From Porticoccaceae bacterium (GTDB lineage: Bacteria > Pseudomonadota > Gammaproteobacteria > Pseudomonadales > Porticoccaceae), in NCBI GenBank assembly GCA_021773435.1, contig JAJFKC010000028.1:1-47342 (forward strand): DNA of 47,342 nt, read 5' to 3'. The stretch's first letter is position 1. The number at the start of each line of letters is the position of its first letter. Of this stretch, positions 8,615 through 19,134 are shown piece after piece. The position numbers were made by a program, and so were the translations under genes. The notes below the pieces were generated by a model. The model worked only from the letters and a program-made list of their open reading frames with translations, was not told where the DNA came from and ran no database searches.

Positions 8615-9127
8615 ATGGCAAAGCAAAACACACGAGATAACGATCCCAACGAAGGGCTAATGGAAAAGTTAGTCGAGGTTAATCGGGTTGCCAAAACCGT
8701 TAAAGGTGGGCGCATATTCGGATTTACCGCTTTGACGGTTGTGGGTGATGGCAATGGTCGAGTTGGCTTTGGTCGCGGCAAGGCCCGTGAAGTGCCATTG
8801 GCCATACAAAAAGCCATGGAAGCGGCCCGCAGGAATATGATTCAGGTCGATCTAAAAGACAATACCCTGCAATACGCTATCCGCTCAAACCATGGAGCGT
8901 CGAAAGTGTATATGCAGCCAGCATCGGAAGGTACCGGGGTAATCGCGGGTGGTGCCATGCGAGCAGTACTGGAATTGGCCGGTGTACAAAATGTGCTAGC
9001 CAAATGTTACGGCTCGACGAATCCAGTAAACGTGGTTCGGGCAACTTTTGCCGGTTTGGAAAAGATGCGAGCACCCGAGCAAATCGCAGCAAAAAGAGGC
9101 AAAACCGTAGAAGAGATTCTCGGTTAG
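8615..9127 (+). CDS. rpsE: 30S ribosomal protein S5
   Basis: S5 lines the mRNA entry channel; changes in it can confer spectinomycin resistance. The product is 170 residues (E. coli 167). It has an N-terminal dsRNA-binding-like region ([20 protein letters not shown]) and [19 protein letters not shown], then [20 protein letters not shown] and [13 protein letters not shown]. The start lies just behind four 17-bp tandem units. Confidence 0.98.
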   Translation: MAKQNTRDNDPNEGLMEKLVEVNRVAKTVKGGRIFGFTALTVVGDGNGRVGFGRGKAREVPLAIQKAMEAARRNMIQVDLKDNTLQYAIRSNHGASKVYMQPASEGTGVIAGGAMRAVLELAGVQNVLAKCYGSTNPVNVVRATFAGLEKMRAPEQIAAKRGKTVEEILG

Positions 9128-9162
9128 AGATTGCTCTTTAATTGGACGGGAAGTAATTAATT

Positions 9163-9351
9163 ATGGCTAAAGCTGAAACAGTAACCGTTACGCAAGTGCG
9201 CAGCACGATAGGCCGCTTAAAAAGCCATAAGGCTTGTTTGGCCGGATTGGGTTTACATCGCCTGGGCCATAGCGTCACCGTCGAAGATAGCCCGTCGGTG
9301 CGCGGCATGATCAACAAAGTCAGCTATATGCTAAAAGTAGAGGAAGCTTGA
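9163..9351 (+). CDS. rpmD: 50S ribosomal protein L30
   Basis: L30 is a small non-essential 50S protein. The product is 62 residues (E. coli 59), with [20 protein letters not shown] and [20 protein letters not shown], followed by [18 protein letters not shown] precedes the ATG. The stop is one base before the rplO ATG, so the two are coupled. Confidence 0.97.
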   Translation: MAKAETVTVTQVRSTIGRLKSHKACLAGLGLHRLGHSVTVEDSPSVRGMINKVSYMLKVEEA

Positions 9352-9352
9352 G

Positions 9353-9793
9353 ATGCGGCTAAATACTTTAAGTCCTGCGGAAGGCAGCCGGCGTGCCGCC
9401 AAGCGCGTTGGTCGTGGTATCGGCAGCGGTTTCGGGAAAACTTGTGGACGAGGCCATAAAGGTCAGAAATCCAGATCCGGTGGTAGTGTTAAACCCGGCT
9501 TCGAGGGTGGTCAAATGCCTTTGCAAAAGCGCTTGCCGAAATTTGGGTTTAGTTCGCGGATTTCCCGTGTCAGTGCCCAGATTCGCCTTGCGGAATTGAA
9601 CAATATCGACGCGGATGTCATCGATGTAGAAGCTCTGCGTAAAGCTGGTTTGGTAAACAGTACGGTGCGACGAGCTAAAGTATTTCTGTCTGGCGAACTG
9701 ACCAGGCCGGTTAAAGTAAAGGGTTTGGCTATTACCGCAGGCGCTAAAGCTGCTCTCGAAGCGGCAGGCGGCCAGGTAGTAGAAGCAGAATAG
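9353..9793 (+). CDS. rplO: 50S ribosomal protein L15
   Basis: L15 is a late-assembly 50S protein. The product is 146 residues (E. coli 144) with [20 protein letters not shown], the glycine-rich [20 protein letters not shown] and [13 protein letters not shown]. The final codons and stop lie in a 14-bp tandem duplication (9777-9804). secY begins 101 nt downstream. Confidence 0.98.
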   Translation: MRLNTLSPAEGSRRAAKRVGRGIGSGFGKTCGRGHKGQKSRSGGSVKPGFEGGQMPLQKRLPKFGFSSRISRVSAQIRLAELNNIDADVIDVEALRKAGLVNSTVRRAKVFLSGELTRPVKVKGLAITAGAKAALEAAGGQVVEAE

Positions 9794-9804
9794 TAAAAGC
9801 AGAA
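9777..9804 (+). repeat. 14-bp tandem duplication at the rplO stop
   Basis: TAGTAGAAGCAGAA (9777-9790) and TAGTAAAAGCAGAA (9791-9804) differ by one base. The rplO TAG stop is the first triplet of the second copy. Confidence 0.85.
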
Positions 9805-9894
9805 TGGTTTTCGCACAGTGCTTTTATCGGTACAACGAGTGTGTGCGTAGAATGTGTAGTTGTTGGGAAAGGATAGCATCAGGCTTTAAATAAA

Positions 9895-11223
9895 ATGGCA
9901 AAAGCGGCAAAACAGCCTCAAGGCAGTGGAAAAGGACTAGGCGAGCTATGGGCTCGCCTTCGCTTTTTGTTGTTGGCGATTGTCATTTATCGCATAGGCA
10001 CCCACATACCTGTGCCCGGTATTGACCCTGACCGAGTCGCTGCCTTGTTTACTCAAAACCAGGGCACCATTCTCGGTATGTTTAATATGTTTTCCGGCGG
10101 CGCGCTCGAACGTATGAGTATTCTCGCGCTGGGCATCATGCCGTATATATCAGCTTCAATTATAATGCAGTTGTTAACTGCAGTTACTCCGTCGCTGGAA
10201 CAGCTTAAAAAAGAAGGTGACGCAGGGCGAAGAAAAATCACGCAGATGACTCGTTATGCGACAGTGGGTCTCGCTTTTGTTCAGGGCACCGGCATGGCAT
10301 ATGGCCTGGCCGGCCAGGGCATGGCTCTTTATACCGGCTTTACATTTTTCCTGATTGCTATCACGTCGCTGGTGACCGGCGCTGTCTTCCTGATGTGGTT
10401 AGGCGAACAAATTACCGAGCGGGGCATTGGCAATGGCATATCGATGCTTATATTTGCCGGTATCGTCGCTGGTTTGCCAAGCGCCCTGGGGCAGGCATTT
10501 GAATCGGCAAGGCAAGGTGATCTAAATATTATTGCTCTGCTGTTAGTGGCTATTTTGGCCGTCGCCGTAATTTATTTTGTGGTGTTTATTGAAAGAGGCC
10601 AGCGTCGCATCACCGTTAATTACGCGCAGCGCCAGCAGGGCCGTAAAGCCTACAACCAACAAAGTAGCCATCTACCGTTGAAAGTAAACATGGCCGGCGT
10701 AATACCGGCTATTTTTGCCAGCAGCATCCTGTTATTTCCATCGACGCTTGCCGCGATGTTTGGTCAGGGTGCCAATGCACCAGATTGGTTGCAGGATGTC
10801 TCCCTATTTCTAGGGCCAGGGCAGCCATTACACATCATATTGTTCGCCGGCTTGATCATCTTTTTTTGCTTCTTTTATACGGCATTAACGTTTAACCCAA
10901 AAGAAGTTGCTGACAATTTAAAAAAGAGCGGCGCTTATTTGCCTGGCATCAGACCCGGTGACCAAACCGCAAAATATATTGACAATGTTGTTACCCGCCT
11001 GACCATGGTCGGCGGTATCTATATTGCTGGGGTATGTTTGTTGCCCCAGTTTCTAAATGTTTATTTTAATGTGCCGTTTTACCTGGGTGGAACTTCCTTA
11101 TTGATTGCTGTGGTCGTGACTATGGACTTTATGTCTCAGGTGCAATCGCACCTAATGTCTCAGCAATATGATTCGGTGTTAAAAAAGGCAAACATGAAAG
11201 GTTACGGTAGCGGCAATCGCTAG
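9895..11223 (+). CDS. secY: Preprotein translocase subunit SecY
   Basis: SecY is the ten-helix channel of the SecYEG translocon in the inner membrane. The product is 442 residues (E. coli 443). It begins with a cytoplasmic helix ([30 protein letters not shown]) and keeps [20 protein letters not shown], the cytosolic loop [20 protein letters not shown] and the C-terminal MKGYGSGNR. It is co-transcribed with the ribosomal genes, which ties secretion capacity to growth. Confidence 0.98.
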   Translation: MAKAAKQPQGSGKGLGELWARLRFLLLAIVIYRIGTHIPVPGIDPDRVAALFTQNQGTILGMFNMFSGGALERMSILALGIMPYISASIIMQLLTAVTPSLEQLKKEGDAGRRKITQMTRYATVGLAFVQGTGMAYGLAGQGMALYTGFTFFLIAITSLVTGAVFLMWLGEQITERGIGNGISMLIFAGIVAGLPSALGQAFESARQGDLNIIALLLVAILAVAVIYFVVFIERGQRRITVNYAQRQQGRKAYNQQSSHLPLKVNMAGVIPAIFASSILLFPSTLAAMFGQGANAPDWLQDVSLFLGPGQPLHIILFAGLIIFFCFFYTALTFNPKEVADNLKKSGAYLPGIRPGDQTAKYIDNVVTRLTMVGGIYIAGVCLLPQFLNVYFNVPFYLGGTSLLIAVVVTMDFMSQVQSHLMSQQYDSVLKKANMKGYGSGNR

Positions 11224-11242
11224 CTGTATTGAGGTAGGGAAT

Positions 11243-11359
11243 ATGAAAGTAAGAGCGTCAATAAAAAAGCTTTGCCGAAACTGCAAAGTTGTTAAGCGTA
11301 AGGGTGTAGTTCGCGTGATCTGCAGTGCCGAACCCCGACATAAGCAGCGTCAGGGCTAA
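11243..11359 (+). CDS. rpmJ: 50S ribosomal protein L36 (zinc form)
   Basis: The reading frame of 38 codons encodes [20 protein letters not shown], then [18 protein letters not shown], almost identical to E. coli L36. Cys11, Cys14, Cys27 and a following His form the zinc site, so this is the zinc-binding form. GAGGTAGGGA precedes the ATG. It lies 19 nt behind secY and is the last gene of the spc segment. Confidence 0.97.
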   Translation: MKVRASIKKLCRNCKVVKRKGVVRVICSAEPRHKQRQG

Positions 11360-11407
11360 TTAAAACATGCAAAAATCGCGTTTAAATTTATTGATTTAGG
11401 TGGTGTT

Positions 11408-11432
11408 AGGCGCTATCCTGTTGCGCCTTTTT
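11408..11432 (+). terminator. Putative intrinsic terminator or attenuator after rpmJ
   Basis: AGGCGC and GCGCCT form a 6-bp stem around a 9-nt loop, followed directly by a short T run. It lies in the 159-nt gap between rpmJ and rpsM and would separate the spc and alpha segments. The stem is short, so partial read-through is likely. Confidence 0.5.
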
Positions 11433-11454
11433 GCGCGGCCATTGGGTGTCGAGC

Positions 11455-11485
11455 TTGACTTGATAGGTTTGCGTAAACACTAAAA
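11455..11485 (+). promoter_or_regulatory. Possible weak promoter of the alpha segment
   Basis: TTGACT (11455-11460) is a good -35 match, but the -10 region about 17-19 bp on (CACTAAAA) is poor. It follows the putative terminator and precedes rpsM, where an internal promoter would make sense. No leader structure comparable to the E. coli alpha-operon pseudoknot could be confirmed by eye. Confidence 0.3.
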
Positions 11486-11518
11486 CACGAAAATTATCGA
11501 ATAGTTGGAGTAAATTGG

Positions 11519-11875
<357 letters not shown>

Positions 11876-11983
11876 CCCAACGAACTGTTAGATAAGGTAC
11901 TAAGGTAGTAGCGGAGCTGGTTATTGTGCCGAGACTGCAAGATTAACTAACGGTTTGTATGTATAGAAAAGGTATTTTCAGGA

Positions 11984-12015
11984 ATTGAACTGATATGGCA
12001 TTGAACTGATATGGC
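11984..12015 (+). repeat. 16-bp perfect tandem duplication across the rpsK start codon
   Basis: ATTGAACTGATATGGC is present twice (11984-11999, 12000-12015). Each copy carries an ATGGC start. The upstream copy sits 11 nt behind the only Shine-Dalgarno (AGGA, 11980-11983) and opens a four-codon ORF (ATG GCA TTG AAC TGA), which ends one base before the real rpsK ATG. Confidence 0.92.
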
Positions 12016-12403
12016 AAAGACCCCTGCAAAAACAACGCGGAAAAAAGTTAGTCGCACAGTAGTCGATGGTATCGCGCATATACATGCGTCATTTAATAAC
12101 ACCATTATTACTATCACAGATCGACAGGGCAACGCACTGAGTTGGGCAACATCAGGTGGCTCTGGGTTCCGTGGCTCCCGTAAAAGTACGCCCTTTGCTG
12201 CTCAAGTCGCTTCTGAGCGTGCAGCAGCAGCAGCACAGGAGTATGGCTTGCAGAATGTAGACGTGGAAGTGAAAGGTCCAGGGCCTGGTCGTGAATCGGC
12301 GGTTCGTGCGTTGAATAATGCCGGCCTTAAAATCACCAATATTACTGACGTGACGCCGATCCCACATAATGGCTGTCGGCCACCCAAGAAACGTCGCGTT
12401 TAA
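12011..12403 (+). CDS. rpsK: 30S ribosomal protein S11
   Basis: S11 is a platform protein contacting the E-site mRNA. The product is 130 residues (E. coli 129) with [34 protein letters not shown] and the C-terminal [18 protein letters not shown]. The N-terminus is normal, so the second of two duplicated ATGs must be the start. The visible Shine-Dalgarno is 27 nt away from it and better placed for the first ATG, which heads a four-codon ORF. Reinitiation after that ORF is a plausible inference. Confidence 0.97.
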   Translation: MAKTPAKTTRKKVSRTVVDGIAHIHASFNNTIITITDRQGNALSWATSGGSGFRGSRKSTPFAAQVASERAAAAAQEYGLQNVDVEVKGPGPGRESAVRALNNAGLKITNITDVTPIPHNGCRPPKKRRV

Positions 12404-12417
12404 GAGGAATAACACCC

Positions 12418-13038
12418 ATGGCAAGATATCTCGGTCCGACCTGCAAATTGAGTCGACGTGAAGGCACTGACCTACTGCTCAAAAGTGGCATTCGACCGCT
12501 TGAATCCAAGTGTCGCGCGGAGAGCATTCCGGGGCAGCACGGCGCGCGTCGAAGCCGCCTGTCAGATTACGGTGTGCAATTAAGAGAAAAGCAAAAAGTG
12601 CGTCGCTTATATGGTGTGTTGGAAAAGCAGTTTCGGAATTACTATAAGAAGGCCGCAAGTATTCGTGGCAACACCGGCGAAAATTTGTTGAGCTTGCTCG
12701 AATCCCGATTGGATAACGTGGTTTACCGTATGGGCTTCGGTTCAACTCGGGCTGAAGCCCGACAGTTGGTGTCCCATAACTGCGTGCTGGTGAATGGTCG
12801 ACGGGCGAATATTGCTTCGTTCCAGGTTCAGGAAAATGATGTCATCAGTATTCGCGAGCGAGCTAAAACTCAGCTGCGTATTCAATCGGCGTTACAGCTT
12901 GCAGCTCAACGCGGCGAGGTCGAATGGGTCGATGTTGACGTTAATAAAATGGAAGGTGTGTTTAAACGCCTACCGGATCGAGGTGATCTTCCCAGTGAGA
13001 TCAATGAAAACCTCATCGTAGAACTTTACTCCAAGTAA
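12418..13038 (+). CDS. rpsD: 30S ribosomal protein S4
   Basis: S4 nucleates 30S assembly and in E. coli represses the alpha operon. The product is 206 residues, the E. coli length. It holds [20 protein letters not shown] at the N-terminus and the S4 RNA-binding domain ([20 protein letters not shown]). The C-terminus [11 protein letters not shown] is typical. AAGAGGAA precedes the ATG. No zinc cysteine cluster is seen, as in E. coli. Confidence 0.98.
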   Translation: MARYLGPTCKLSRREGTDLLLKSGIRPLESKCRAESIPGQHGARRSRLSDYGVQLREKQKVRRLYGVLEKQFRNYYKKAASIRGNTGENLLSLLESRLDNVVYRMGFGSTRAEARQLVSHNCVLVNGRRANIASFQVQENDVISIRERAKTQLRIQSALQLAAQRGEVEWVDVDVNKMEGVFKRLPDRGDLPSEINENLIVELYSK

Positions 13039-13090
13039 CAGCACGCCGGTTACGATCTATATCTCGAACAGCCTCAGGATAAATTCGTCT

Positions 13091-14089
13091 ATGCAACATA
13101 CATCAGCTGAGTTACTCACACCTCGCACTATCGATGTCACCGAATATGACAATACGAATGCGCGAGTGGTATTGGAGCCTTTGGAGCGTGGTTTTGGCCA
13201 TACTTTAGGTAATGCTTTACGCCGAATTTTACTGTCATCAATGGCTGGTAGCGCCATTGTTGAGGTTGAGATTGATGGCGTTTTACACGAATACAGTGCT
13301 ATCGAAGGCGTTCAGGAAGATGTCATCGAGATATTGCTGAATCTAAAAAATGTAGCGATGGTGCTGCATGATAAAGAAGAAGCTGAACTGACTCTGAGCA
13401 AAAAGGGTGTCGGCACCGTCACGGCTGGGGACATTCAGGCTGATGCCAACGTAGAAATCATAAACCCAGACCATGTTATCGCGCATATCACCGGTGATAT
13501 TGCCCTGAACATGCGTCTTCGTATTTCCAAAGGGCGTGGTTACCAGCCAGCAGATACCAGCGAAACGGAAGAAGAGGAAACTCGTGCGATTGGCCGTCTG
13601 CGTCTGGATGCATCTTATAGTCCAGTGCGACGTGTTTCCTATTCGGTTGAAAATGCGCGGGTTGAGCAGCGTACTGATCTTGACAAACTGGTGCTCGATA
13701 TTGAAACCAATGGCACCATCGATCCCGAGGAAGCGATCCGTCGGGCGGCAACCATCCTGCAACAGCAGCTGGCTGTATTTGTCGACCTAGAAAGTGAAAG
13801 CCAGTCAGAGCCAGAAGAGGATGAAGAGCAGATTGATCCCATCCTGCTGAGGCCGGTCGATGACCTTGAGCTGACCGTACGCTCGGCTAACTGTTTAAAA
13901 GCCGAGAGCATCTACTATATTGGTGATTTGATTCAACGTACCGAAGTTGAATTACTGAAGACACCTAATTTAGGCAAAAAATCTCTCACCGAGATCAAAG
14001 ATGTGCTGGCTTCCCGGGGGCTCTCACTGGGTATGCGCCTGGAAAACTGGCCGCCAGCTAGCCTTCGCCAGGAAAACGAAAGCCTGTAA
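13091..14089 (+). CDS. rpoA: RNA polymerase subunit alpha
   Basis: The alpha dimer nucleates RNA polymerase; its C-terminal domain contacts UP elements and activators. The product is 332 residues (E. coli 329). The N-terminal domain holds [20 protein letters not shown]. An acidic linker ([11 protein letters not shown]) precedes the C-terminal domain with [14 protein letters not shown], which contains the Arg that contacts DNA, and [16 protein letters not shown]. The stop lies at the edge of a 17-bp tandem repeat. Confidence 0.98.
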   Translation: MQHTSAELLTPRTIDVTEYDNTNARVVLEPLERGFGHTLGNALRRILLSSMAGSAIVEVEIDGVLHEYSAIEGVQEDVIEILLNLKNVAMVLHDKEEAELTLSKKGVGTVTAGDIQADANVEIINPDHVIAHITGDIALNMRLRISKGRGYQPADTSETEEEETRAIGRLRLDASYSPVRRVSYSVENARVEQRTDLDKLVLDIETNGTIDPEEAIRRAATILQQQLAVFVDLESESQSEPEEDEEQIDPILLRPVDDLELTVRSANCLKAESIYYIGDLIQRTEVELLKTPNLGKKSLTEIKDVLASRGLSLGMRLENWPPASLRQENESL

Positions 14090-14121
14090 TTAATTTGAAA
14101 GGCGAATTGATTTAAAAGGCA
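14088..14121 (+). repeat. 17-bp imperfect tandem duplication at the rpoA stop
   Basis: AATTAATTTGAAAGGCG (14088-14104) and AATTGATTTAAAAGGCA (14105-14121) match at 14 of 17 positions. The first unit overlaps the TAA stop of rpoA. The rest of the 190-nt spacer to rplQ is A/T-rich with no clear promoter. Confidence 0.75.
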
Positions 14122-14279
14122 AACAGCTTCGCAAATGGGTAAGCACCGCAGCTAAAGTGGTTAATAATATATAGCCGGGCACTAAACTCTTAAGAAGCAT
14201 GTTGCCAGGTAGTAAGAAGATAAATCGCAATAAATAATATTGGCCGTAATTAGTAAGCAGATAGACAGGATTAAGTGCT

Positions 14280-14678
14280 ATGCGTCATCGTCAAAGTGGT
14301 CGCCAATTAAATCGGAACAGCTCACACAGAAAAGCGATGTTTCGAAACATGACCGTTTCATTGGTCGAACACGAAGTGATTAGAACTACTTTGCCAAAGG
14401 CTAAGGAACTGCGTCGCTATGCTGAACCCCTGATCACTCTGTCAAAAACGGACAGCGTTGCCAATCGTCGGCTGGCTTTTGGTCGCTTACGTGACAAAGG
14501 CGCCGTCGGCAAATTATTCAGTGATCTTGGGCCACGCTACGAAGAGCGTCCCGGCGGTTATACGCGAATCCTAAAGTGTGGTTATCGCACCGGTGATAAG
14601 GCGCCTATGGCCTATATCGAACTGGTTGGTCGAGTGATGGCAGAGCCAGAAGAAGAGTTTGAAGAGGTTGATGAGTAG
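14280..14678 (+). CDS. rplQ: 50S ribosomal protein L17
   Basis: L17 lies near the tunnel exit. The product is 132 residues (E. coli 127) with [20 protein letters not shown] and [12 protein letters not shown], and a C-terminal acidic tail ([11 protein letters not shown]). It is the last gene of the array, after a 190-nt spacer that is long for the rpoA-rplQ junction. Confidence 0.98.
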   Translation: MRHRQSGRQLNRNSSHRKAMFRNMTVSLVEHEVIRTTLPKAKELRRYAEPLITLSKTDSVANRRLAFGRLRDKGAVGKLFSDLGPRYEERPGGYTRILKCGYRTGDKAPMAYIELVGRVMAEPEEEFEEVDE

Positions 14679-14719
14679 GTTCAAACAAATAGATATTTAA
14701 GTTGACTGAAAGAATAAAT

Positions 14720-14748
14720 AAAAAAACCGGATTAACCTCCGGGTTTTT
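14720..14748. terminator. Bidirectional terminator between rplQ and apaH
   Basis: CCGGA (14727-14731) and TCCGG (14738-14742) form a stem around a 6-nt loop, with an A-run on the left and a T-run (14744-14748) on the right. The symmetry lets it serve both convergent transcripts. The apaH stop codon lies within the loop, so the hairpin is part of the apaH 3' end. Confidence 0.75.
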
Positions 14749-15562
14749 GTTGGTTTTGATCTGAACAATCGCAGTGTACATAACTTTTATCGTTCAGGTT
14801 TAATATTCGAAGACACTTACCCCACACGCAACCAGTATCGAGAGGGAACAGTCGGTCACCACAGTAGCGGCCTTCCAGCGCCGCCCAATGGCCGAATATT
14901 AGTTTTTCTTCAGCGGTTTCTCGCTGAGGGTGCGAGTACCAGGGTTTAAAACCTGCCGGGCCGTGCTCTGGTGCTAGCTTGCAGTTGAGCTCTAATTTAC
15001 CTTCGGCATCACAATAGCGCATGCGGGTAAAGTAATTGGTAATGACTCTTAAGCGCTCTACCTCAGGCAGCTGGCTTTGCCAATGGTCGGGTGTGTTGCC
15101 ATACATGTGCATAAAAAGCTTTTCTGAATCATCGCTGCGCAATACCTGTTCCACCTCGTTAGCTCTTTGTTTTGCTATGGCAAGCGACCACTGGGGCGGA
15201 ATCCCTGCGTGGATCATTACGTAGCCGTGATCGTGGATAAGCACTGGTTGATGTTGTAACCATGCTGTCAGCTCATCGACATCAGGTGCATTATAAATTT
15301 CATCCAGGGTGTCTTTTGGTGTTGGCTTTCTGTGGCCTTTCGCAGTCGCCAATAAATGCAGGTCATGATTACCTAATACCATCCGAAAAGACGGGCCGAG
15401 GTTTTTCAAAAAGCGCAGAGTTTGTAGCGACTTTGGCCCTCGATTAACAATATCTCCGGTTGACCAAAGTTGATCGCGACTGGGATCAAATGATATTTTT
15501 TCGAGCAGTTGCTGTAACGGCTCGACGCAACCTTGAATATCACCGACCGCATATATTGTCAT
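14732..15562 (-). CDS. apaH: Bis(5'-nucleosyl)-tetraphosphatase, symmetrical
   Basis: ApaH hydrolyses Ap4A to two ADP and also removes Np4 caps from RNA. The 276-residue product carries the metallophosphatase motifs GDIQGC (7-12), GDIVNRG (36-42) and GNHD (64-67), followed by VMIHAGIPPQWS; metal-ligand residues are present. It is the last gene of the lptD-surA-pdxA-rsmA-apaG-apaH operon, 6 nt behind apaG, and converges on rplQ over a shared hairpin. Confidence 0.97.
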   Translation of the reverse strand: MTIYAVGDIQGCVEPLQQLLEKISFDPSRDQLWSTGDIVNRGPKSLQTLRFLKNLGPSFRMVLGNHDLHLLATAKGHRKPTPKDTLDEIYNAPDVDELTAWLQHQPVLIHDHGYVMIHAGIPPQWSLAIAKQRANEVEQVLRSDDSEKLFMHMYGNTPDHWQSQLPEVERLRVITNYFTRMRYCDAEGKLELNCKLAPEHGPAGFKPWYSHPQRETAEEKLIFGHWAALEGRYCGDRLFPLDTGCVWGKCLRILNLNDKSYVHCDCSDQNQQKPGG

Positions 15563-15568
15563 CGACTA

Positions 15569-15943
15569 TCAGTGAACAGCATTTGGCACTGCGAGCAAAA
15601 AAGTTGGAATAGGCGCGTCAAAAGGCGTCCCGGTGTCGCTCAGCATATGATAAGTGCCCGACATGGTGCCGATCTCAGTTTCTAGAATGACGCCGCTACT
15701 GTATTTGTACTCGTCACCCGGAGTGATAAGCGGTTGTTCGCCGACCACACCCTGGCCCTGTACTTCCTGGCGAGACTCATTACCATCGGTGATAATCCAG
15801 TGCCGACTGATCAGCTGTGCACTGTGTTTGCCCCGATTAGCTATGGTGATGTGGTAGGCGAAAGCATATTGTTGATGATGAGGTGCGGATTGGTGCGGCA
15901 GATACTCCGTTTCTACACTTATTTCGATGGCACAATTATTCAT
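15569..15943 (-). CDS. apaG: ApaG family protein
   Basis: ApaG is a small beta-sandwich (DUF525) protein. It is genetically linked to apaH and rsmA in most gammaproteobacteria, with a role still not firmly assigned. The 124-residue product holds the family core FAYHITIANRGKHSAQLISR, HWIITDGN, QGQGVVGEQPLITPG and YKYSSG. It sits between rsmA (37 nt upstream) and apaH. Confidence 0.95.
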   Translation of the reverse strand: MNNCAIEISVETEYLPHQSAPHHQQYAFAYHITIANRGKHSAQLISRHWIITDGNESRQEVQGQGVVGEQPLITPGDEYKYSSGVILETEIGTMSGTYHMLSDTGTPFDAPIPTFLLAVPNAVH

Positions 15944-15980
15944 GGTGAATCGCTCAAAAGTCTGGTTTAGTCGATTAAGT

Positions 15981-16787
15981 TCAATTGGTTATATTCAGTT
16001 GATTAGACAAGGCTACGAAGTCCGCCACAGATAGTGTCTCCGGTCGCGCGCTCAAATCGATAATTTTATTAATTTCTTCAGTAGCATCTCCGGCTAAGAG
16101 TTTGACACTATTGCGTAGCGTTTTTCGACGCTGTTGAAAACAGGTTTTTACCAATTGCTCGAACATTTCAATATCGCTCGCCTTATGGGGTATGCAGCTA
16201 TACGGAACAAGTCGGACTACGGCTGAAATCACTTTTGGCGCCGGCTCAAAGGCACCAGGGGGTACTGTAAACAACGGCTGCACCTGGCAGTGATACTGCA
16301 TCATAACGCTGAGTCGGCCATAGTTTTTGTTACCCGGTGACGCTGCCAGTCGGTCTACCACCTCTTTTTGCAGCATGAAAAACATGTCGGTAATTAAATG
16401 ACGATAGCTAAGCAGATGGAAAAGCAGTGGCGTCGATATATTGTAGGGTAAATTGCCGACCAGCCGAATTGGCTGGTGAGCAGTTAATTCTGCAAAGTCA
16501 GTTTGCAACGCATCGCCGATGTGTAGCGTAAAGTTGGGTTTAGCAGCGTGGCGCTCGGTCAATATGTCGGCAAGATCGCGATCTATTTCCACCACAGTGA
16601 GATGCTGACAGTCGGTCAGCATGGCCTCCGTTAACGCACCCAGACCTGGACCAATTTCAATAATCCGATCAGCAGGGTTAATGCCGATAGCGGAAACAAT
16701 ATTATTAATCACATGTTGGTCGACCAAAAAATTCTGGCCAAAACGTTTCCTCGATCGGTGTTTAGCCCCACTGTTTTTAACCGACAT
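15981..16787 (-). CDS. rsmA: 16S rRNA (adenine1518-N6/adenine1519-N6)-dimethyltransferase
   Basis: RsmA (KsgA) dimethylates two adjacent adenines in helix 45 late in 30S assembly. The 268-residue product starts with KRFGQNFL (15-21) and has the SAM-binding EIGPGLG (44-50). The catalytic NLPYN motif is at 112-116, within VGNLPYNISTPLLFHLL. The C-terminal FQQRRKTLRNS helix is present. Its ATG is two bases after the pdxA stop. Confidence 0.97.
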   Translation of the reverse strand: MSVKNSGAKHRSRKRFGQNFLVDQHVINNIVSAIGINPADRIIEIGPGLGALTEAMLTDCQHLTVVEIDRDLADILTERHAAKPNFTLHIGDALQTDFAELTAHQPIRLVGNLPYNISTPLLFHLLSYRHLITDMFFMLQKEVVDRLAASPGNKNYGRLSVMMQYHCQVQPLFTVPPGAFEPAPKVISAVVRLVPYSCIPHKASDIEMFEQLVKTCFQQRRKTLRNSVKLLAGDATEEINKIIDLSARPETLSVADFVALSNQLNITN

Positions 16788-16789
16788 TA

Positions 16790-17776
16790 CTATGGTGCTG
16801 TTCGATTAGCTGATGCTACGGTCGCCATCTCTGCGGCACTACTGATGGCTGCTGCCAGACTGCCGGTGCTCGCCTCCCCGGTCCCGGCCAGATCAAGTGC
16901 GGTGCCGTGATCAACCGAGGTCCGAATAAACGGTAGCCCCAATGTAATATTGACTGCTTCACCAAAGCCTTTGTATTTTAGAACGGGGAGCCCCTGATCG
17001 TGGTACATGGCAACAATAACATCTGCTTGTTCAATGTATTTCGGCGTGAATAGGGTATCGGCGGGCAATGGACCAATAATATTCATGCCCGAATTGTTAA
17101 GCTCATTAATAACAGGGGTAACTATTTCTATTTCTTCTCGACCCAGATGCCCACTCTCGCCAGCATGAGGGTTGAGGCCGCAAACAAGTATCGATGGCTT
17201 TGCGACCGCAAATTTGTTTTTTAATTCACGATCAATAATGATGAGTACGTCTTCGAGCAAAGTTGGTGTCAGTAACTCTGCGACGGCAGCAAGTGGTACG
17301 TGAGTCGTCGCCAGTGCCACGCGAAGGTCGGGACAGGTAAGCATCATCACGACTTGGGGGGTATGGCTCAACTCGGCCAAATATTCGGTATGACCGCTAA
17401 AGGGGATGCCCGCATCGTTAATGATCCCCTTGTGTACTGGCCCGGTAATAAGGGCGGCAAATTCTCCGTCGAGGCAGCCACGGGTAGCGCGCTCAATGCA
17501 GGTGAGCACTACAGCCGAGTTAGAGGTATCGAGCTTCCCCGGTACTGAGGGATTAAAATTAGCCGGAATAACGGCGAGCTCTCCAGGTAACATCGGTGTG
17601 CCAGCGGGGTCGCGTAAATTTAAGGGTAGTCCGAGTATAGCTGCCCGCTGTTCAAGTAGCGCTGGATCGGTGATAGCGACCAACTCGTGCGGACATTGTT
17701 GCTGGACCAATTTAATCAGAATATCGGGGCCGATACCTGCAGGCTCCCCGGGCGTTATTGCCAGACTTAAAGTCAT
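16790..17776 (-). CDS. pdxA: 4-hydroxythreonine-4-phosphate dehydrogenase
   Basis: PdxA oxidises 4-phosphohydroxy-L-threonine in the DXP-dependent pyridoxal phosphate pathway. The 328-residue product starts [14 protein letters not shown]. Three His residues (about 159, 204 and 259) correspond in spacing to the metal ligands of E. coli PdxA; the last two lie in NPHAGESGH and MYHDQG. It overlaps surA by 4 nt and rsmA follows after two bases. Confidence 0.96.
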   Translation of the reverse strand: MTLSLAITPGEPAGIGPDILIKLVQQQCPHELVAITDPALLEQRAAILGLPLNLRDPAGTPMLPGELAVIPANFNPSVPGKLDTSNSAVVLTCIERATRGCLDGEFAALITGPVHKGIINDAGIPFSGHTEYLAELSHTPQVVMMLTCPDLRVALATTHVPLAAVAELLTPTLLEDVLIIIDRELKNKFAVAKPSILVCGLNPHAGESGHLGREEIEIVTPVINELNNSGMNIIGPLPADTLFTPKYIEQADVIVAMYHDQGLPVLKYKGFGEAVNITLGLPFIRTSVDHGTALDLAGTGEASTGSLAAAISSAAEMATVASANRTAP

Positions 17777-19134
17777 GACTTTATATCGATGAAGGCCTCA
17801 TTGCGGATTTCTTCCAGCCAAACCTGTAGTTCTTCGGCAAATTTACGTTTGCGGATTTGGTTGGTGGCCTGATGGCGCATTATTTCAGTACTAAAATCCT
17901 GTTTGCGATGCGCGGTGACCTCAATGAGATGCCAGCCGTGCTGGGACCGAACTGGCTCACTGAGATCACCCACTTTTAATTGACCCATCGCAGCCTCGAA
18001 ATTCGGCACAAACTGCCCCGGCATTGACCAGCCTAGATCGCCACCCTTGAGGGCAGAGCCGGGATCTTCGGAATGGAGTCGCGCGAGTTCCGCAAAATTT
18101 TCATCCCTTAAAATTTGCTCACGTAGATCGATGGCCAGGGCTTTTGTCGCATCGTCATCACGTATTTCGTTGGGCTTGATAAGTATGTGGCGAACTTCGT
18201 TTTGTTCGATCAACTGTTCGCCGCCGCCGCGACGCTCATAGAGCTTTAGCAGGTGGATACCGGCGTCGCTGCGTAATATTTTGCTGACCTGGCCAGGTTC
18301 CAGAGTTTCTAGCGCTTGAGCAAACAAATCAGGCAATTGTGCAGATTTGCGCCAGTCCAGATTGCCGCCCTTTAGCGCATTGGGGCCAGCTGAATGAACC
18401 AGGGCGAGCTGCCTGAAGTCTTCGCCATCGTTTAAGCGGCTCTGTAATGTCTCGGCCATTGCCATTGTCTTGTCGATTGTTGCCTGATCAGCGGTGGCTG
18501 AAAGTCGCAGTAAAATATGACCGACATTGACCTCCGGCGAAGACATGAACTTGCCCTCCTCAGAATTTAGGAAGTTATCGACTTCCTGATCGGAAATTTC
18601 AATCCGTTCAGCGACCATTGCCTGCTGGACGCGGGAGACGATCATCTCCTTTTTAAACTGCTGGCGAAGTTGAGCGAGGGTAAGTCCGTCCTGACGAGCG
18701 TAGTGGACAAAATCATCCAGGCTCAGGCCCTGTTGTTGAGCTGCGCGAGTCAATGACTGGTTGAGCTCTGCGTCAGTAATCTTCACGCCGGCCCGCTTGC
18801 CGATTTCAAGTTGCAATCGATCCTGAATCAATTTATCCAGCACCTGCGGAACAATCTGCTCCCGGGAGGGCATTTGTTGTTGTGTGCGAGCCATCTGATT
18901 GGTCAGTGCAGCCACCTGCTCTTCAAGCTCGCTGGACATCACGACATCGTCATCAACAATCGCGATGATTCGATCTAGCGATTGCAGCTCAGCAACCGCC
19001 GGAGGAATAGTGTGGGGTGCGATCACCAGCACGACAGTGGCGACGAATGAATTAAAAATATTACGCCTGAGCTGGAGAAATTTAAGACGGTTTTCGGCGT
19101 TAGGGGTTTTGAGATTCATAACCATAGATACCAT
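17773..19134 (-). CDS. surA: Periplasmic chaperone and peptidyl-prolyl isomerase SurA
   Basis: SurA escorts outer-membrane proteins, including LptD, through the periplasm. The product is up to 453 residues. A hydrophobic signal segment (about 29-48, ending PPAVA) precedes the N-terminal chaperone domain ([14 protein letters not shown]). Two parvulin domains follow, near 197-300 ([11 protein letters not shown]) and 312-410 (EVRHILIKP). Three ATGs lie within the first six codons, and none has a clear Shine-Dalgarno. The start overlaps the lptD end by 35 nt, which suggests coupled translation with its client. Confidence 0.95.
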   Translation of the reverse strand: MVSMVMNLKTPNAENRLKFLQLRRNIFNSFVATVVLVIAPHTIPPAVAELQSLDRIIAIVDDDVVMSSELEEQVAALTNQMARTQQQMPSREQIVPQVLDKLIQDRLQLEIGKRAGVKITDAELNQSLTRAAQQQGLSLDDFVHYARQDGLTLAQLRQQFKKEMIVSRVQQAMVAERIEISDQEVDNFLNSEEGKFMSSPEVNVGHILLRLSATADQATIDKTMAMAETLQSRLNDGEDFRQLALVHSAGPNALKGGNLDWRKSAQLPDLFAQALETLEPGQVSKILRSDAGIHLLKLYERRGGGEQLIEQNEVRHILIKPNEIRDDDATKALAIDLREQILRDENFAELARLHSEDPGSALKGGDLGWSMPGQFVPNFEAAMGQLKVGDLSEPVRSQHGWHLIEVTAHRKQDFSTEIMRHQATNQIRKRKFAEELQVWLEEIRNEAFIDIKS

